DNA of 64,000 nt. It comes from Neostapfia colusana. Taxonomy: Eukaryota; Streptophyta; Magnoliopsida; Poales; Poaceae. Below the pieces are notes generated by a model, which saw nothing but the letters and a program-made list of their open reading frames with translations, had not been told where the DNA came from and searched no databases. Where the stretch lies: positions 57,195,652-57,259,651 of the forward strand of contig JASWHV010000012.1 of the NCBI GenBank assembly GCA_030760725.1, written 5' to 3'. Below are positions 24,474 through 34,800 of this stretch, in pieces. Made by a program: the position numbers and the translations under genes. Every line of letters starts with the position of its first letter. Position 1 is the first letter of the stretch.

Positions 24474-27400
24474 AAGAATCTCGTCCCGAGATTATAAAGT
24501 GAAGATGAGAGAGAGGACGGTGGAAAATTACCGGATATGCGACGTGAAAAATTCGGGGTAGTTAGTGCGAAGGAATTCTTCGCTCTCCCATGTCGCTTCG
24601 TCCATGGAGTGATTACCCCATAGAACCTTGTAGAACCACAACATACGGTTGCGTGTGGTTCGGGCCTTTTCATCAATAATCTGCACCGGTTCCTCCCGAT
24701 AGGTGAGATCCGGTTGCAGTTCTTCAATGTCTTCCAGCTGAACGTAGTTGATAGCTTGAGACACTTCCTCAGCTGGGAAATGTGAAAGACATTGTGCACA
24801 CCAGAAAGTGCTTCTGGTAATGTCAGCCGGTATGCCACTGACTCACATCTTTCGGTAACCTGGAATGGACCGATGAATCGGGGTGCCAACTTTCCCCTCA
24901 CCCCAAATCTGTTTACGCCCTTCATTGGAGACACCCGTAGGTATACGTGATCTCCAACTTCGAATTGTAACGGGCGCCTTCTCCAGTCCGCATACTGTTT
25001 TTGACGGGATTGGGCGGCTTTTAGGTTCGCTTGAATCAGTCGAACCTTTTCTTCCGCGTTGTTGACAAGGTCAATCCCGAAGGTAACCCTTTCGCCAGAC
25101 TCACACCAGTTCAATGGTGTGCGGCATTTCCTACCGTATAGCGCCTCGTAGGGTGCCATCTTGATGCTGGCTTGGTACCCATTATTGTATGAGAACTCAG
25201 CTAACGGCAAGTGATCATCCCAATTCTTTCCGTGGTCGATAGCGCAAGCTCGTAGCATGTCTTCTAAGATTTGATTTACCCGCTCCATTTGCCCATCCGT
25301 CTGCGGGTGGTATGCTGAACTACGGATCAGCTTCGTCCCCAAGGCAGCGTGTAGCTGCTCCCAAAAACGGGACACAAATAAAGTGCCCCGATCCGATATG
25401 ATAGTACAGGGTACGCCGTACAAGCATAGGATCCGTGAGATGTACAGTTCAGCGTACTTCTTGGCGTTGTAGTTTGTGTTAACCGGGATAAAATGGGCAA
25501 CTTTGGTGAGCCGATCGACGATCACCCACACAGAATCATGTTTCTGCAAGGTGGTGGGTAAACCGACGATGAAGTCCATGCTCACATCCTCCCATTTCCA
25601 GGCAGGAATGCCCAGTGGTTGTAGCAGTCCCGGTTTCCGCATATGATCTGCCTTCACCCTTCGACATGTATCACACTCTGACACGTATTTTGCAACTTCG
25701 CGCTTCATTCGTGTCCACCAAAACTTCCTTCGGAGTTCTTGATACATCTTGTTGCTGCCGGGGTGAATAGAAAACTTTGATAAGTGAGCCTCATCAAAGA
25801 TTTTCTTCCGTAATTCCGGGTTACGGGGTACGACGATCCGGTCCTTGAACCATAGGACGCCGTCTCCGTCTTTCCGGAAACATTTCAGCTCCCCACTGTC
25901 TACACGTCTCCGCAAATGTGACATGCCCTTGTCATTCTTCTGGGCTGCCGCTATCTCTTCACGGATGGTGGGGATCAAAGCTAGGTTGTAGAGAGCTCCA
26001 TGTGGAATCACATGTAGTGGTGGTTCGCTCTCTTCCAACGGTGTGATGGTCAGATTGTTGACGTGTGACTTGCGGCTCAGCGCATCTGCCACTACGTTTG
26101 CTTTGCCCGGATGATAATGGATCTCTATTTCATAATCCTTTATCAGTTCTAACCATCTTCGTTGCCTCATGTTCAGCTCTTTCTGAGTGAATATGTACTT
26201 GAGGCTTTTGTGGTCGGTATATAAATGTACGAGGTTACCGAGTAGGTAGTGCCTCCACATTTTTAGTGCAAGTACCACGGCAGCGAGCTCCAAATCGTGA
26301 GTGGGAAAATTTTGCTCATGGTTTCTAAGCTGCCGTGACCCATACGCGACCACCCTTCGGTCTTGCATCAGCACACATCCGAGCCCAATGCCGGGTGCAT
26401 CGCAGTACACATCGAACGGTTTTGTTGTGTCTGGCTGGGCCAAAACCGGTGCTGATGTCAGGTGATTGACTAAAGCCTTGAATGCTGCTTCACATGCTGG
26501 ACTCCAAACATATTTGGTAGCCTTCTTCAGCAGCTCTGTCATTGGCTTGGCAATCTTCGAGAAGTTCGGAATGAACCTCCGATAATATCCCGCGAGTCCG
26601 AGGAAACTCCGTACCTCGTGAACAGTTCTCGGGGATTTCCAATTCAGCACTTGAGTGATCTTGCTCGGGTCCACAGCGATACCCTCCGCTGAGATGATAT
26701 GCCCGAGGAAAGGCACTTGCAATATCCAAAACTCGCATTTGCTGAATTTTGCGTATAACTTGTGATCCCGCAGCCGTTGCAAGACTATACGCAGATGTTT
26801 CTTGTGATCTTCCTCCGACTTGGAATATACTAGGATGTCGTCGATGAAGACCACGACAAACTTGTCCAGCTCCGGCATGAATACCGAGTTCATTAAGTAC
26901 ATGAAGTGAGCTGGAGCATTGGTGAGGCCGAAGGACATGACCAGGTACTCATAAAGTCCGTACCTCGTCGAGAAAGCCGTCTTCAGAATGTCCTCAGCCC
27001 TTATCTTAATCTGATGGTACCCGGATCTTAAATCCATCTTGGAAAAGATCTTTGCTTCGACCAACTGATCAAATAACATGTCGATCCGTGGCAACGGGTA
27101 CTTGTTCTTGATGGTTACGGCATTTAATGGACGATAGTCCATGCAAAGCCGCAACGTCTCATTCTTCTTCTTGACAAATAATGCCGAACAGCCCCATGGC
27201 GAGGAGCTCGGCCTAATAAAAACCTTCTCCAGAAGGTCCATGAGCTGAGTCTTCAGTTCAGCCAACTCCTTGGGCGCCATCTTGTATGGCCTTCGGGATA
27301 TTGGCATGGTTCCCGGTGCAAGTTCAATCTTGAACTCCACCTCTCTATCGGGCGGCATCCCCGGCAAATCGTCCGGGAATACATCAGGGAACTCTCGGAC

Positions 27401-29092
27401 CACTGGAATATCTTCCAATCTGATGGTTGTGACTTGATAGACACTTGGAAGTTTTATTTCTGGACTGTCCAGAAATAAAGAGTGAGACTCGTGCACTTCT
27501 GAGTTCAAGTGCACGACTCGGAGGACGGTGTCTAAAACAGCGCCGTGGCGGGTTAACCACGACATCACTAAGATGACATCGACCTTTTGTCCCTCTAAAA
27601 TTATGAGAGACGTAGGGTAAACTCTACCCTCTAAGCACAATGGCGCTTTTGGGACCATCATGCTTGCTGAAATTTTCCCACCCGGTGAACAGATCACATA
27701 AGGACTATCGGTGGGTAGTATTTGCAAGCTATAGTTATCAATGAAAGCTTGGCTAATGAAGCTATGCGTGGCGCCTGAATCAAATAGTACTATAGCGGGA
27801 TGCTGGTGGAGTTGGAACATACCCGCAAGGATTGACTCGCCCTCCGGCACGTCCTCAATGGCAAGCTGGTGGACGGTGCCGGGCCTAGGGTTTGCCCGCC
27901 GCGCATTAGTAGTGTTCCGGGGTTGATTCCTCCCTGGAAACTGTGGTGCCACTCCGCCGCCTTGCCTCTCCGGGCAACTGCTCGCGAAGTGTCCTGGATG
28001 ACCACACTTGTAACATGTGGCCGCTGCTGGTGGAGTGCTCGGTGGACGAAAGCCCGGCATGCGTTGCAGAGGTGCAAACGCACGCGGCATCGCCCGCTGC
28101 TGCTGTTGTTGTTGCGGTGGTACTGGCAGTGCCGGTCTGAATGCCGGTGAAGAGTACGGCCGACTGCGGAACGGCATCGACCGCGGTGGTGGTTGCCAGC
28201 GTGGACCTGATGGTGGGCGATTCACCATCCGAAACTTCTGAGAAGGACCGCCTCCTTCTCCGCTGCTCTGCGGCGCGCTTCGCTTCCTCTCAGCCGCCGC
28301 TAACTCCTTGCCGGAGTCCTCCTGAACAATCGCAGCATCAATGAGGTCGTTGAGGCTGCCGCGATTGAACATCGCCAATTTGTCCTTCAGGAGCGGGTTA
28401 AGCCCCTGGTAAAAGTGGTCTCGCCGCTTCTCGTCTGTATCTGCGTGATACGACGCGTAGAGCGTGAGATCGTTGAACGCTCTGGAGTATTCCAGCGCGT
28501 TCCGGCCCCCTTGCTGCAGGTGTAAGAACTCCTGCATCTTCCTCTTCATTAAACCTGGCGGTATATGATAGGCCCTGAAGGCCGTCTGGAACTCCGTCCA
28601 GGTCATCACTCGGTCGGTGGGCTGTGAAGCACAGAAGTTGGCCCACCACGCGCTCGCGGATCCTTGGAGCTGCTGGACCGCGAACTGAGTCTTGCGCTGC
28701 TCGCTGAGCTGGAGCAGCCTGAACTTCGTCTCTATGGCGCAGAGCCAGTTGTCTGCGTCAAGTGGTTCATCTGCCCTTGAGAATACCGGAGGATGAGTTG
28801 CCAGGAAGTCGGAGTAGGAGCTCTGTTGACGCTCCTCACGGTCTTGACGTCTCTCTGGGCGAGACGTATTCGCAATAAGAGTCTGCAGCAACTCTGTGTG
28901 TTGCTGATGCGAGCCCGCCATTGCCGCAACGATGTCGGCCAACGTAACCGTTGGCAGTGGCGGTGGGTGTGTTTGTTGTTGCTGTTGCTGCTGTTGCTGT
29001 TGTTGTTCCGAGGAGTACTCGGGAGGTGGTTGGGAGGTCTCTCCCCCTTGACTGGTACCCCCAACGTCAGGGTTGGCACGAGTACGCGTCAT
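24470..29092 (-). CDS. gag-pol: Element C gag-pol polyprotein (long ORF, C-terminus frameshifted)
   Basis: One uninterrupted frame. I choose ATG 29092 (MTRTRANPDVGG) over the longer 29224 start because it aligns with gag of A and B. Order: poly-Gln stretch (about 28973-29008), gag domain (WWANF, TEFQTAFRAYHIPPG, YSRAFNDLTLYA), CCHC knuckle CYKCGHPGHFASSC (27974-28014), protease LFDSGATHSF (27764-27790), RT with KMDLRSGYHQ and FIDDILVYSK (DD at 26837-26842), RNase H DVYCDAPG (26399-26416) and YTDHKSLKYIF, integrase HHCC (25630-25770), MDFIVGL (about 25573), SDRGTLF (about 25390), QMERVN (about 25285). After LRKCLK near 24745 a 1-base loss near 24740 puts the chromodomain-like tail out of frame, so the last 90 or so residues are aberrant. 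Some conserved residues vary (VMSWL for GMSWL, KVFIRPS for KGFIRPS). RT and integrase catalytic residues are present. Confidence 0.93.
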   Translation of the reverse strand: MTRTRANPDVGGTSQGGETSQPPPEYSSEQQQQQQQQQQQTHPPPLPTVTLADIVAAMAGSHQQHTELLQTLIANTSRPERRQDREERQQSSYSDFLATHPPVFSRADEPLDADNWLCAIETKFRLLQLSEQRKTQFAVQQLQGSASAWWANFCASQPTDRVMTWTEFQTAFRAYHIPPGLMKRKMQEFLHLQQGGRNALEYSRAFNDLTLYASYHADTDEKRRDHFYQGLNPLLKDKLAMFNRGSLNDLIDAAIVQEDSGKELAAAERKRSAPQSSGEGGGPSQKFRMVNRPPSGPRWQPPPRSMPFRSRPYSSPAFRPALPVPPQQQQQQRAMPRAFAPLQRMPGFRPPSTPPAAATCYKCGHPGHFASSCPERQGGGVAPQFPGRNQPRNTTNARRANPRPGTVHQLAIEDVPEGESILAGMFQLHQHPAIVLFDSGATHSFISQAFIDNYSLQILPTDSPYVICSPGGKISASMMVPKAPLCLEGRVYPTSLIILEGQKVDVILVMSWLTRHGAVLDTVLRVVHLNSEVHESHSLFLDSPEIKLPSVYQVTTIRLEDIPVVREFPDVFPDDLPGMPPDREVEFKIELAPGTMPISRRPYKMAPKELAELKTQLMDLLEKVFIRPSSSPWGCSALFVKKKNETLRLCMDYRPLNAVTIKNKYPLPRIDMLFDQLVEAKIFSKMDLRSGYHQIKIRAEDILKTAFSTRYGLYEYLVMSFGLTNAPAHFMYLMNSVFMPELDKFVVVFIDDILVYSKSEEDHKKHLRIVLQRLRDHKLYAKFSKCEFWILQVPFLGHIISAEGIAVDPSKITQVLNWKSPRTVHEVRSFLGLAGYYRRFIPNFSKIAKPMTELLKKATKYVWSPACEAAFKALVNHLTSAPVLAQPDTTKPFDVYCDAPGIGLGCVLMQDRRVVAYGSRQLRNHEQNFPTHDLELAAVVLALKMWRHYLLGNLVHLYTDHKSLKYIFTQKELNMRQRRWLELIKDYEIEIHYHPGKANVVADALSRKSHVNNLTITPLEESEPPLHVIPHGALYNLALIPTIREEIAAAQKNDKGMSHLRRRVDSGELKCFRKDGDGVLWFKDRIVVPRNPELRKKIFDEAHLSKFSIHPGSNKMYQELRRKFWWTRMKREVAKYVSECDTCRRVKADHMRKPGLLQPLGIPAWKWEDVSMDFIVGLPTTLQKHDSVWVIVDRLTKVAHFIPVNTNYNAKKYAELYISRILCLYGVPCTIISDRGTLFVSRFWEQLHAALGTKLIRSSAYHPQTDGQMERVNQILEDMLRACAIDHGKNWDDHLPLAEFSYNNGYQASIKMAPYEALYGRKCRTPLNWCESGERVTFGIDLVNNAEEKVRLIQANLKAAQSRQKQYADWRRRPLQFEVGDHVYLRVSPMKGVNRFGVRGKLAPRFIGPFQVTERCESVAYRLTLPEALSGVHNVFHISQLRKCLKLSTTFSWKTLKNCNRISPIGRNRCRLLMKRPEPHATVCCGSTRFYGVITPWTKRHGRAKNSFALTTPNFSRRISGNFPPSSLSSSLYNLGTRFF
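24528..24764 (-). pseudogene. Element C chromodomain-like tail in the shifted frame
   Basis: This frame reads DIEELQPDLTYREEPV, then TLWFYK-like MLWFYKVLWGNH and EATWESEEFLRTNYPEF, matching the integrase C-terminus of A (8950-9150). It is out of frame with the upstream integrase by one base. Chromodomain-type tails bind modified histones and steer integration in chromoviruses; separation here would remove that part from the polyprotein. Confidence 0.8.
28973..29008 (-). repeat. CAG/CAA microsatellite coding poly-Gln in C gag
   Basis: GTTGTTGCTGTTGCTGCTG-type repeat on the + strand, giving 12 or so consecutive Gln near the gag N-terminus. Gag of B has a shorter Gln/Pro-rich segment in the same area. 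Confidence 0.9.
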
Positions 29093-29347
29093 TCTGAAAT
29101 TCAAAACAGCAGCAATTAGCACATGTATTACTGAAAATTCCATAAGCAACAGTAGGTACTGAAGTGACACCTGATTAATTTGCACAACGTTCACATATAT
29201 TGATAAAGCATAAACTTTATACAAAATACATTATTCTCGGGTCTCCGAGAAGTCGTGCTAATGTCGTCACTACCTATACATACGCTACTGTCTACACGAC
29301 ATGTCACCGATTACAAAAGTTGGGTTACGCTACCCTGGCTGCCCTAC
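29093..29347 (-). other. Spacer between the orf0-like ORF and gag in C
   Basis: 255 bp without a credible gene. The gag frame extends upstream to 29224 but has no counterpart in A or B. Confidence 0.6.
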
Positions 29348-30310
29348 TTAGCAACCGTAACACCCTACTCGGAGTAGAACTGGACCTCCTGTAGGTCGTC
29401 CTCCTCCGGTACCTCTGCTGGTGGCTCTGGAACTACCACCTCTTCTCCCATTCCGGGTTCTCCCATTGCTGGAAGACCCAAGACCACCGGTACGCCTAAC
29501 ACCGGGGGCACGAGGTCCTTGCAAAGCATGCACCTCATCCATAGCTTGGTTGTAGTCCTCTTCCCAGCCTTTTCCTTCCTCAATAGCGTCGTCCCGCTCT
29601 TGAGCAAGGTCCTCATTCTGCTGGGTTAGGGTCTGCACCAGTTCTTGTAACGCCGCGATGTCGACACGGCTTTTTCTCTTCGCCTTCTTCAGACGATGCA
29701 ACTGATTGTGCTGTTCATTCAGTCGCTTGATCGTCGGAAGGAGCACATTGCGGAGTGCGCTGTGAGCACTCTCAAAATAATTTTCACGGCTTGTGCTCTC
29801 CTTGAGCTTGGTGGCGAGATGCTCCGTATGAACAGCTTGGCTGTCCATCACAGCGTTTCCCGCCCTCATCTGGAGGCTGAGATTTGCCTCCGCGGGGTTG
29901 TACCTTGGGCAACTCGGGTCCGTTGCCTCCAGGTACCTCTCTTCCCACACATGCTGAGCTCGTCCCTCCACCGGAACGAGTGCGTATGGAGTGCCCTCCA
30001 TAGCCTGCACGTGTAGTTGGCAGAAACGTGACATAGTGTCACGGGCTGCCACTTGCCACATCCCTTCCGGTTGTCTTCCTCTCACCGTGACGGTGAATGG
30101 CACCCAACCGGGTGGCGTAGGTCCTGCAGGAACCTCGACATGGATCGTCCACGTCTTGTTCCCCTCTTCGCCTTCTTCCTTGGCGAAGTATTGCGGCATC
30201 TGGTTGTACCCGAAATATTGGAGCATTTGCCACAATGCTTCCGGGTAGCCGTTACGGTGAGAACAGTGGGACATCACCCACCCGTTCTCCAATTGCTTAT
30301 CTGCTGTCAT
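29348..30310 (-). CDS. orf0-like protein of element C, between the leader and gag
   Basis: A 320-residue ORF in gag's orientation, ending 255 bp before the gag start. Residues 1-130 form a compact region with WVMSHCSHRNGYPEALW, a FGYNQMPQYF motif and WTIHVEVPAGP, resembling hypothetical proteins widespread in grass genomes. Residues about 175-262 are rich in Leu, Gln and Glu and look like a coiled coil with a basic patch KKAKRKSR (208-215). The C-terminus is Arg/Gly/Ser-rich. From memory, rice elements such as RIRE3 and RIRE8 have an extra ORF (orf0) in this position; its function is unknown to me. The last 50 codons may be frameshifted, since another frame (29365 to about 29520) gives an acidic Pro/Glu-rich end (EEDDLQEVQFYSE). 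It is absent from A and B. Confidence 0.75.
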   Translation of the reverse strand: MTADKQLENGWVMSHCSHRNGYPEALWQMLQYFGYNQMPQYFAKEEGEEGNKTWTIHVEVPAGPTPPGWVPFTVTVRGRQPEGMWQVAARDTMSRFCQLHVQAMEGTPYALVPVEGRAQHVWEERYLEATDPSCPRYNPAEANLSLQMRAGNAVMDSQAVHTEHLATKLKESTSRENYFESAHSALRNVLLPTIKRLNEQHNQLHRLKKAKRKSRVDIAALQELVQTLTQQNEDLAQERDDAIEEGKGWEEDYNQAMDEVHALQGPRAPGVRRTGGLGSSSNGRTRNGRRGGSSRATSRGTGGGRPTGGPVLLRVGCYGC

Positions 30311-31792
30311 CTGTAAAAATATATTTGAGAAATGTCAAATATTTATTTAAACAGTAAACCACTGATTTATAACATAAGACATGTCATTGAACCCATAAAA
30401 CTTGGAAACATAGTTCAAATTTTAAACAAATTTGACTGCTGATCTGCTGTTCCCATGACAGCCCTGACCAGTTTCCATTTCAACCTGATTTAGGCCATGT
30501 TAAAGCAAAACTAATTCTGGATCTCAACATCAAAGTTAAAGCTAACTTCAATAGCTTTCCAGAAAGTATTTGCTTGGCCTAACATCTGTCCTGTTCAAAA
30601 GTTATGAGATGTCAAATTAACAGAATTTCTGGAAACAATTGGACAGCACCTCCCTGCCTTAGGTACTGATTTGATCCAAGAATCCCAGTTACTTCTGTTC
30701 CTAATCTGACAAAACTTTCTGTTACAAAGTTGTAACCCATCTCATAAGCTTTCCAGAATTACCTCATTTTCTATTTTTGGATTTTTATGCAGGAAGTTAT
30801 GCTTAACTTACAGAGAGTCTACAGAGAGTCTTTACTCTGTCCTGTTTTCTGGACAGTTTCAACTCTACTGCATTTTTCGAGTGGTTAAGGGATGAAACAC
30901 CTCTGGAACTAAACAGAAAAGTTGTAAAGCTCTTTCCAAAGCTTTCCAGAAATGTATCATATGACCCCAACCTCGAAAGAACTCAACCTCTAACCTCTGA
31001 TTAACTTCAGCCTTGATTCAGCTGAAAACAGAGTGCTCTGTCCTTAACAACCTATAAGTTGAAAACTTGTTAACTTTGAATATCCTGTTTAAGGGAAGGA
31101 GTTACATCAAGTTTTACTACTTTGGATCAAAACCTTCAAGTTTTTAAATGAAGTTGTTCATTTAATGGGGTGTGACGTCGATGCGTCACCAGATTATGTC
31201 GGTACTACGTCCTCACAAAGGAAAAGCCTATACCGGACTTAGCCGGCTTCGTTAGTTCAGTGGCACTACTCGTCACTCGCACACGGATGCTACACATCTA
31301 CCGTTTCGTGGTCAGGCTACCTGCAGAAACTCAAACAATCATCAGACTCGGCTGCACACCGAGCCCGGAATCCATATAGTTAGTACACCCGGCCGTCATC
31401 ACTCGCCCGGATGTTCTCAAGCCAAACACGCCTTGAGTTACGTGTTCACGTTTCAGACCATGTGACGGGGTCTCCCAAGTTGCACCACGCACGCCAGGGA
31501 TAGACGTTGCTTGAATACCCCAAACGACATGAAGAGTCGTAGAGGATATCAAAGCGGGTCCGGTTACCTGCCACCCGTCGGGCTCCACCCTTCAGCTTGT
31601 GCGCACTGGTGGACAGCGCTTACGTGCACCCCCCAGGACATGAACGTCCTGAGATGCACGATTTTCTGACATAACAAATAGGTTAATATGCCACTTTCTA
31701 TATGCTAATAACATCCTTATACGGGCTACTAACTCGTTCCTCACTGGGATTTTGAAAAGGATGACCTTTGTACTGTGTTAAACCTCAAGCGA
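30311..31792 (-). other. Element C untranslated leader
   Basis: No gene seen. It shares short blocks with the leaders of A and B (for example CCCCGTC followed by GAAAC and CACGTA on the element strand near 31450). AGAGAGTCTAC-type words are duplicated in tandem near 30815-30835. Confidence 0.7.
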
Positions 31793-31804
31793 GCTCTGAT
31801 ACCA
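31793..31804 (-). other. Element C primer binding site
   Basis: GCTCTGATACCA on the + strand is TGGTATCAGAGC on the element strand (initiator-Met tRNA type), four bases from the 5' LTR. Confidence 0.93.
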
Positions 31805-31808
31805 ACGC

Positions 31809-34800
31809 TGACACGACCCCAAGGTCCTGTCGAGCCAGGATCACGCTGAGGGGTGCTGCGTTGCACAGCACCGGATAACACACGTCAAAGGTACAAAGCG
31901 GAAGCAGAAATTTTATTAGATAAACAGGTTTGTGAACATGTTTACATCAAAATAAGTTTAGTCTACACTCGCGGGCGTAGACTAAGCATCAAGTGCACGT
32001 TCAGCCCGTGAATGTGTCCTTGCTAGCACACACGCACACTAACTCTGCGGCGTGCACGACTCCCACTCGACGGGGTTCCCCTCCTGGGGTTCCGTCTCCT
32101 CTTCGGGAGTCCCTTCCTCATAGAACCCTGCAAAAGCTTCAAACACAAGCAGTGAGCACGAAGGCTCAGCAAGTCTGACCCGTCTCACCTAAACATGGAA
32201 CTTCTACATGAGGGTAATGGGTTACATGAGGTAAAAATCAGTTGCAAGGACTCGCCTAATTAGTAGAACCTTACTTTCAAGTTTTAGCAGTAGGTTGTGG
32301 AGAACCTTACACTAAGGCACATGAGAGAGCAGCAATCAAACAAGAAACGCATTTCTCTCATGTACTTTGCCCAAAGTTGAAAAGAACTTTAGTTACCTCT
32401 AAGCTACAGCATATTATTAACAATCAATGTCCATCTTTCAATCAGCAACATTTTAACATGTGACTAGCCTGTTCTTTCTACGTCACGGTACAGTGAACAA
32501 GTGGTACTCACTGACCGCGAGGGACGGCGATTATTATCGATTTACACCTGCAGGGTTACCCGAACAACCCGTCACGTACGCCCGTACTCGATGTTGCCTA
32601 CAACAACCATCACGGACGCCATACGCGACTACCTTTCACCAGTTAGCCAAATGTTGAACCGGTCCAATCGTCCCGAGCAAGAGGTCTCTGCACGCGCATC
32701 TCAGTGCCGCCAGCCGATTTACACCTCGAGCTCTCAACCTACCCTCTGAACGACCAGCTATGCCTCAACACCCAGCTACCCGAGTTACATCAGTTTCCCG
32801 GTTCCCATATAGCCGGTAGGTCTTCGGTACTGTTCTAGCTTGTTCAACAGGCCCGCACACGGCTCGGTCCTCAATCGACACAAGTGGAGCTACAGCACAC
32901 AGGCCCCAAAGTCCTGCTGCCCTTAACCTCCTCTTGGTCTCACTTTCTTGCCATGTGCTTCATGTGCTATCACTACCCGAGTCGAGTGCCTCTAGCCTAT
33001 GCTCGCGAGTAGTTCCAACTACTCGACTTGTACCGAATCCTACTCTATCTTAGCAATGCAGTGGCTAACGAGGTTTTCAATCCTAACCCCAACCCATGGT
33101 TTTCTTGGCTATGCAGTTGGGTTTCCAATCAAGACTCTAATGCAAAGAATCACAACAATATTCAAAGATGTGCTCAAAACAATAAACATTTGTAAAAAGG
33201 TTAATGCAAACCGGAGCTTGCCTTGCTGCTCTTGGTCGTAGGCTAGTTGTTCCTCCGGAGTAACAAGGTCTAGGACTTTGAGTTCCTCCTCGACCTTAGC
33301 GACTACATGATAAGAGAGGTACATGTATTAATTTGAATGCATTTGTATTAAGTTTGAACTTGTGAAGCTTATAAGTCCCACTAGACAGACTCAATGACTG
33401 TGAAACTTTTACTGTGGCTTGGTTACAACCTAAACAGAGACTTGGTCAAGTTTTAGTTGCAGCAAAGCTCATTTGAGCCCTCCACAATTAATTATGTCCT
33501 TGACCTTAATTGGAACTCTTAGGGTGTTCTAGGAATTTTCATGAAACAAACTATGACTTTCTGAAAACTAGATTTTCATAGGGTTCTAATGGAGTTGGTC
33601 TCACTTAATTTGAAGGTTTCTAACTAAAGGTATGAGCTAAACAATTTCAGAGAAAATTCTGAAAATGTTTCTGAACATTTTCTATTTTCTCTGGAACAGT
33701 TTCACTAATCACACCATTAGGTGGATTAAATAAGCTCCAATGGGTCTGAAATTTTTATGGTAGTTCAGGGATATTTTGGTGAACATCCCAGCAAAAGTTC
33801 AGGATTTTCCTCCAAAGGATTCTCCAGTTAAAATTCCTAACATTTTAAATTTTGAGGATTTAATTCTGGAGAATTAAGAAATTTCATGAAGTGAAACTTG
33901 ATTTGCTGGAAAGTGCTCAGAGAGATGAATCCAGCAAAATTTGGTTCACTCAATTTGGAGCTTTCTAGCCAAAGTTATAAAGATTTGAAGTTTGAAGGAA
34001 ATCTGAAAATCGGGGAAAAGTTTAAACTCGCGCGTGGGCCCAGGGGACACGCGTCGCATGCCGAGGCGACAGCACACCGCGGCCCACAATGATTTTGCGC
34101 GCCAGCACACCTGATCCCGGCCGCAGACGGATCCCGATTCAAAATATCTCCCGCTGACAGCTGGGGTCCACCCCCTTCTTCAACCTCGCGACGCCCGCGC
34201 TCCGCCGCCGAGGGACCTCGCCGGAGAGCTCGCCGCCGGCTTCTGTACAGCTCCAAACTTCTCTATTCTGGCCGCCCCTGCTTACTTTTACTCGGGGAAC
34301 AGGATTCTAGGGTCAGCTGCTCATGACAATGGCCGGAGCATGGTCGGCGACGAGCCGCCACCTCGGAACGACTTCGGCCATGTCGGTTGACTTCTCTAGC
34401 ACCTCAGCTACTTGGGAAACCGGTCGGGAAGCACGAGTGGACCTCAGAGAAGGTCGACATGAGCTCGAGGCAGCTCAGGGAAGGCCCGAAATAGGTCCTC
34501 ACCATGCGCCCGATGCCGCCCGTTCATTCCGCCATTGGTAGACCTCAAATTACGCCGGGTACAGAGGTCCTCCGGCCCAGAGTTGTGAAGGCAACTTGTG
34601 TGTTACCGTGTCTAGCTCGTGTGAGAGCGGTTTGAGGCCCTCTAATCCTTTCTAGAGCACGAATTAAACAGAATCGTACCCGAAGGTCGTTCTGCACACA
34701 GAAAGGGGAAAAGTGGAAAGTCGCCGCCGGTGAGCAACCACTCGAGCTGTGGCTCGGGGATGAGCAGCACCGGTCACCAGCGCATCCAAGGGTGCCTTGG

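Noticed and set aside
29696..30248. Plus-strand ORFs opposite the orf0-like gene
   Set aside because: They are antisense shadows without motifs; the minus frame is longer and lies in the element's sense orientation.
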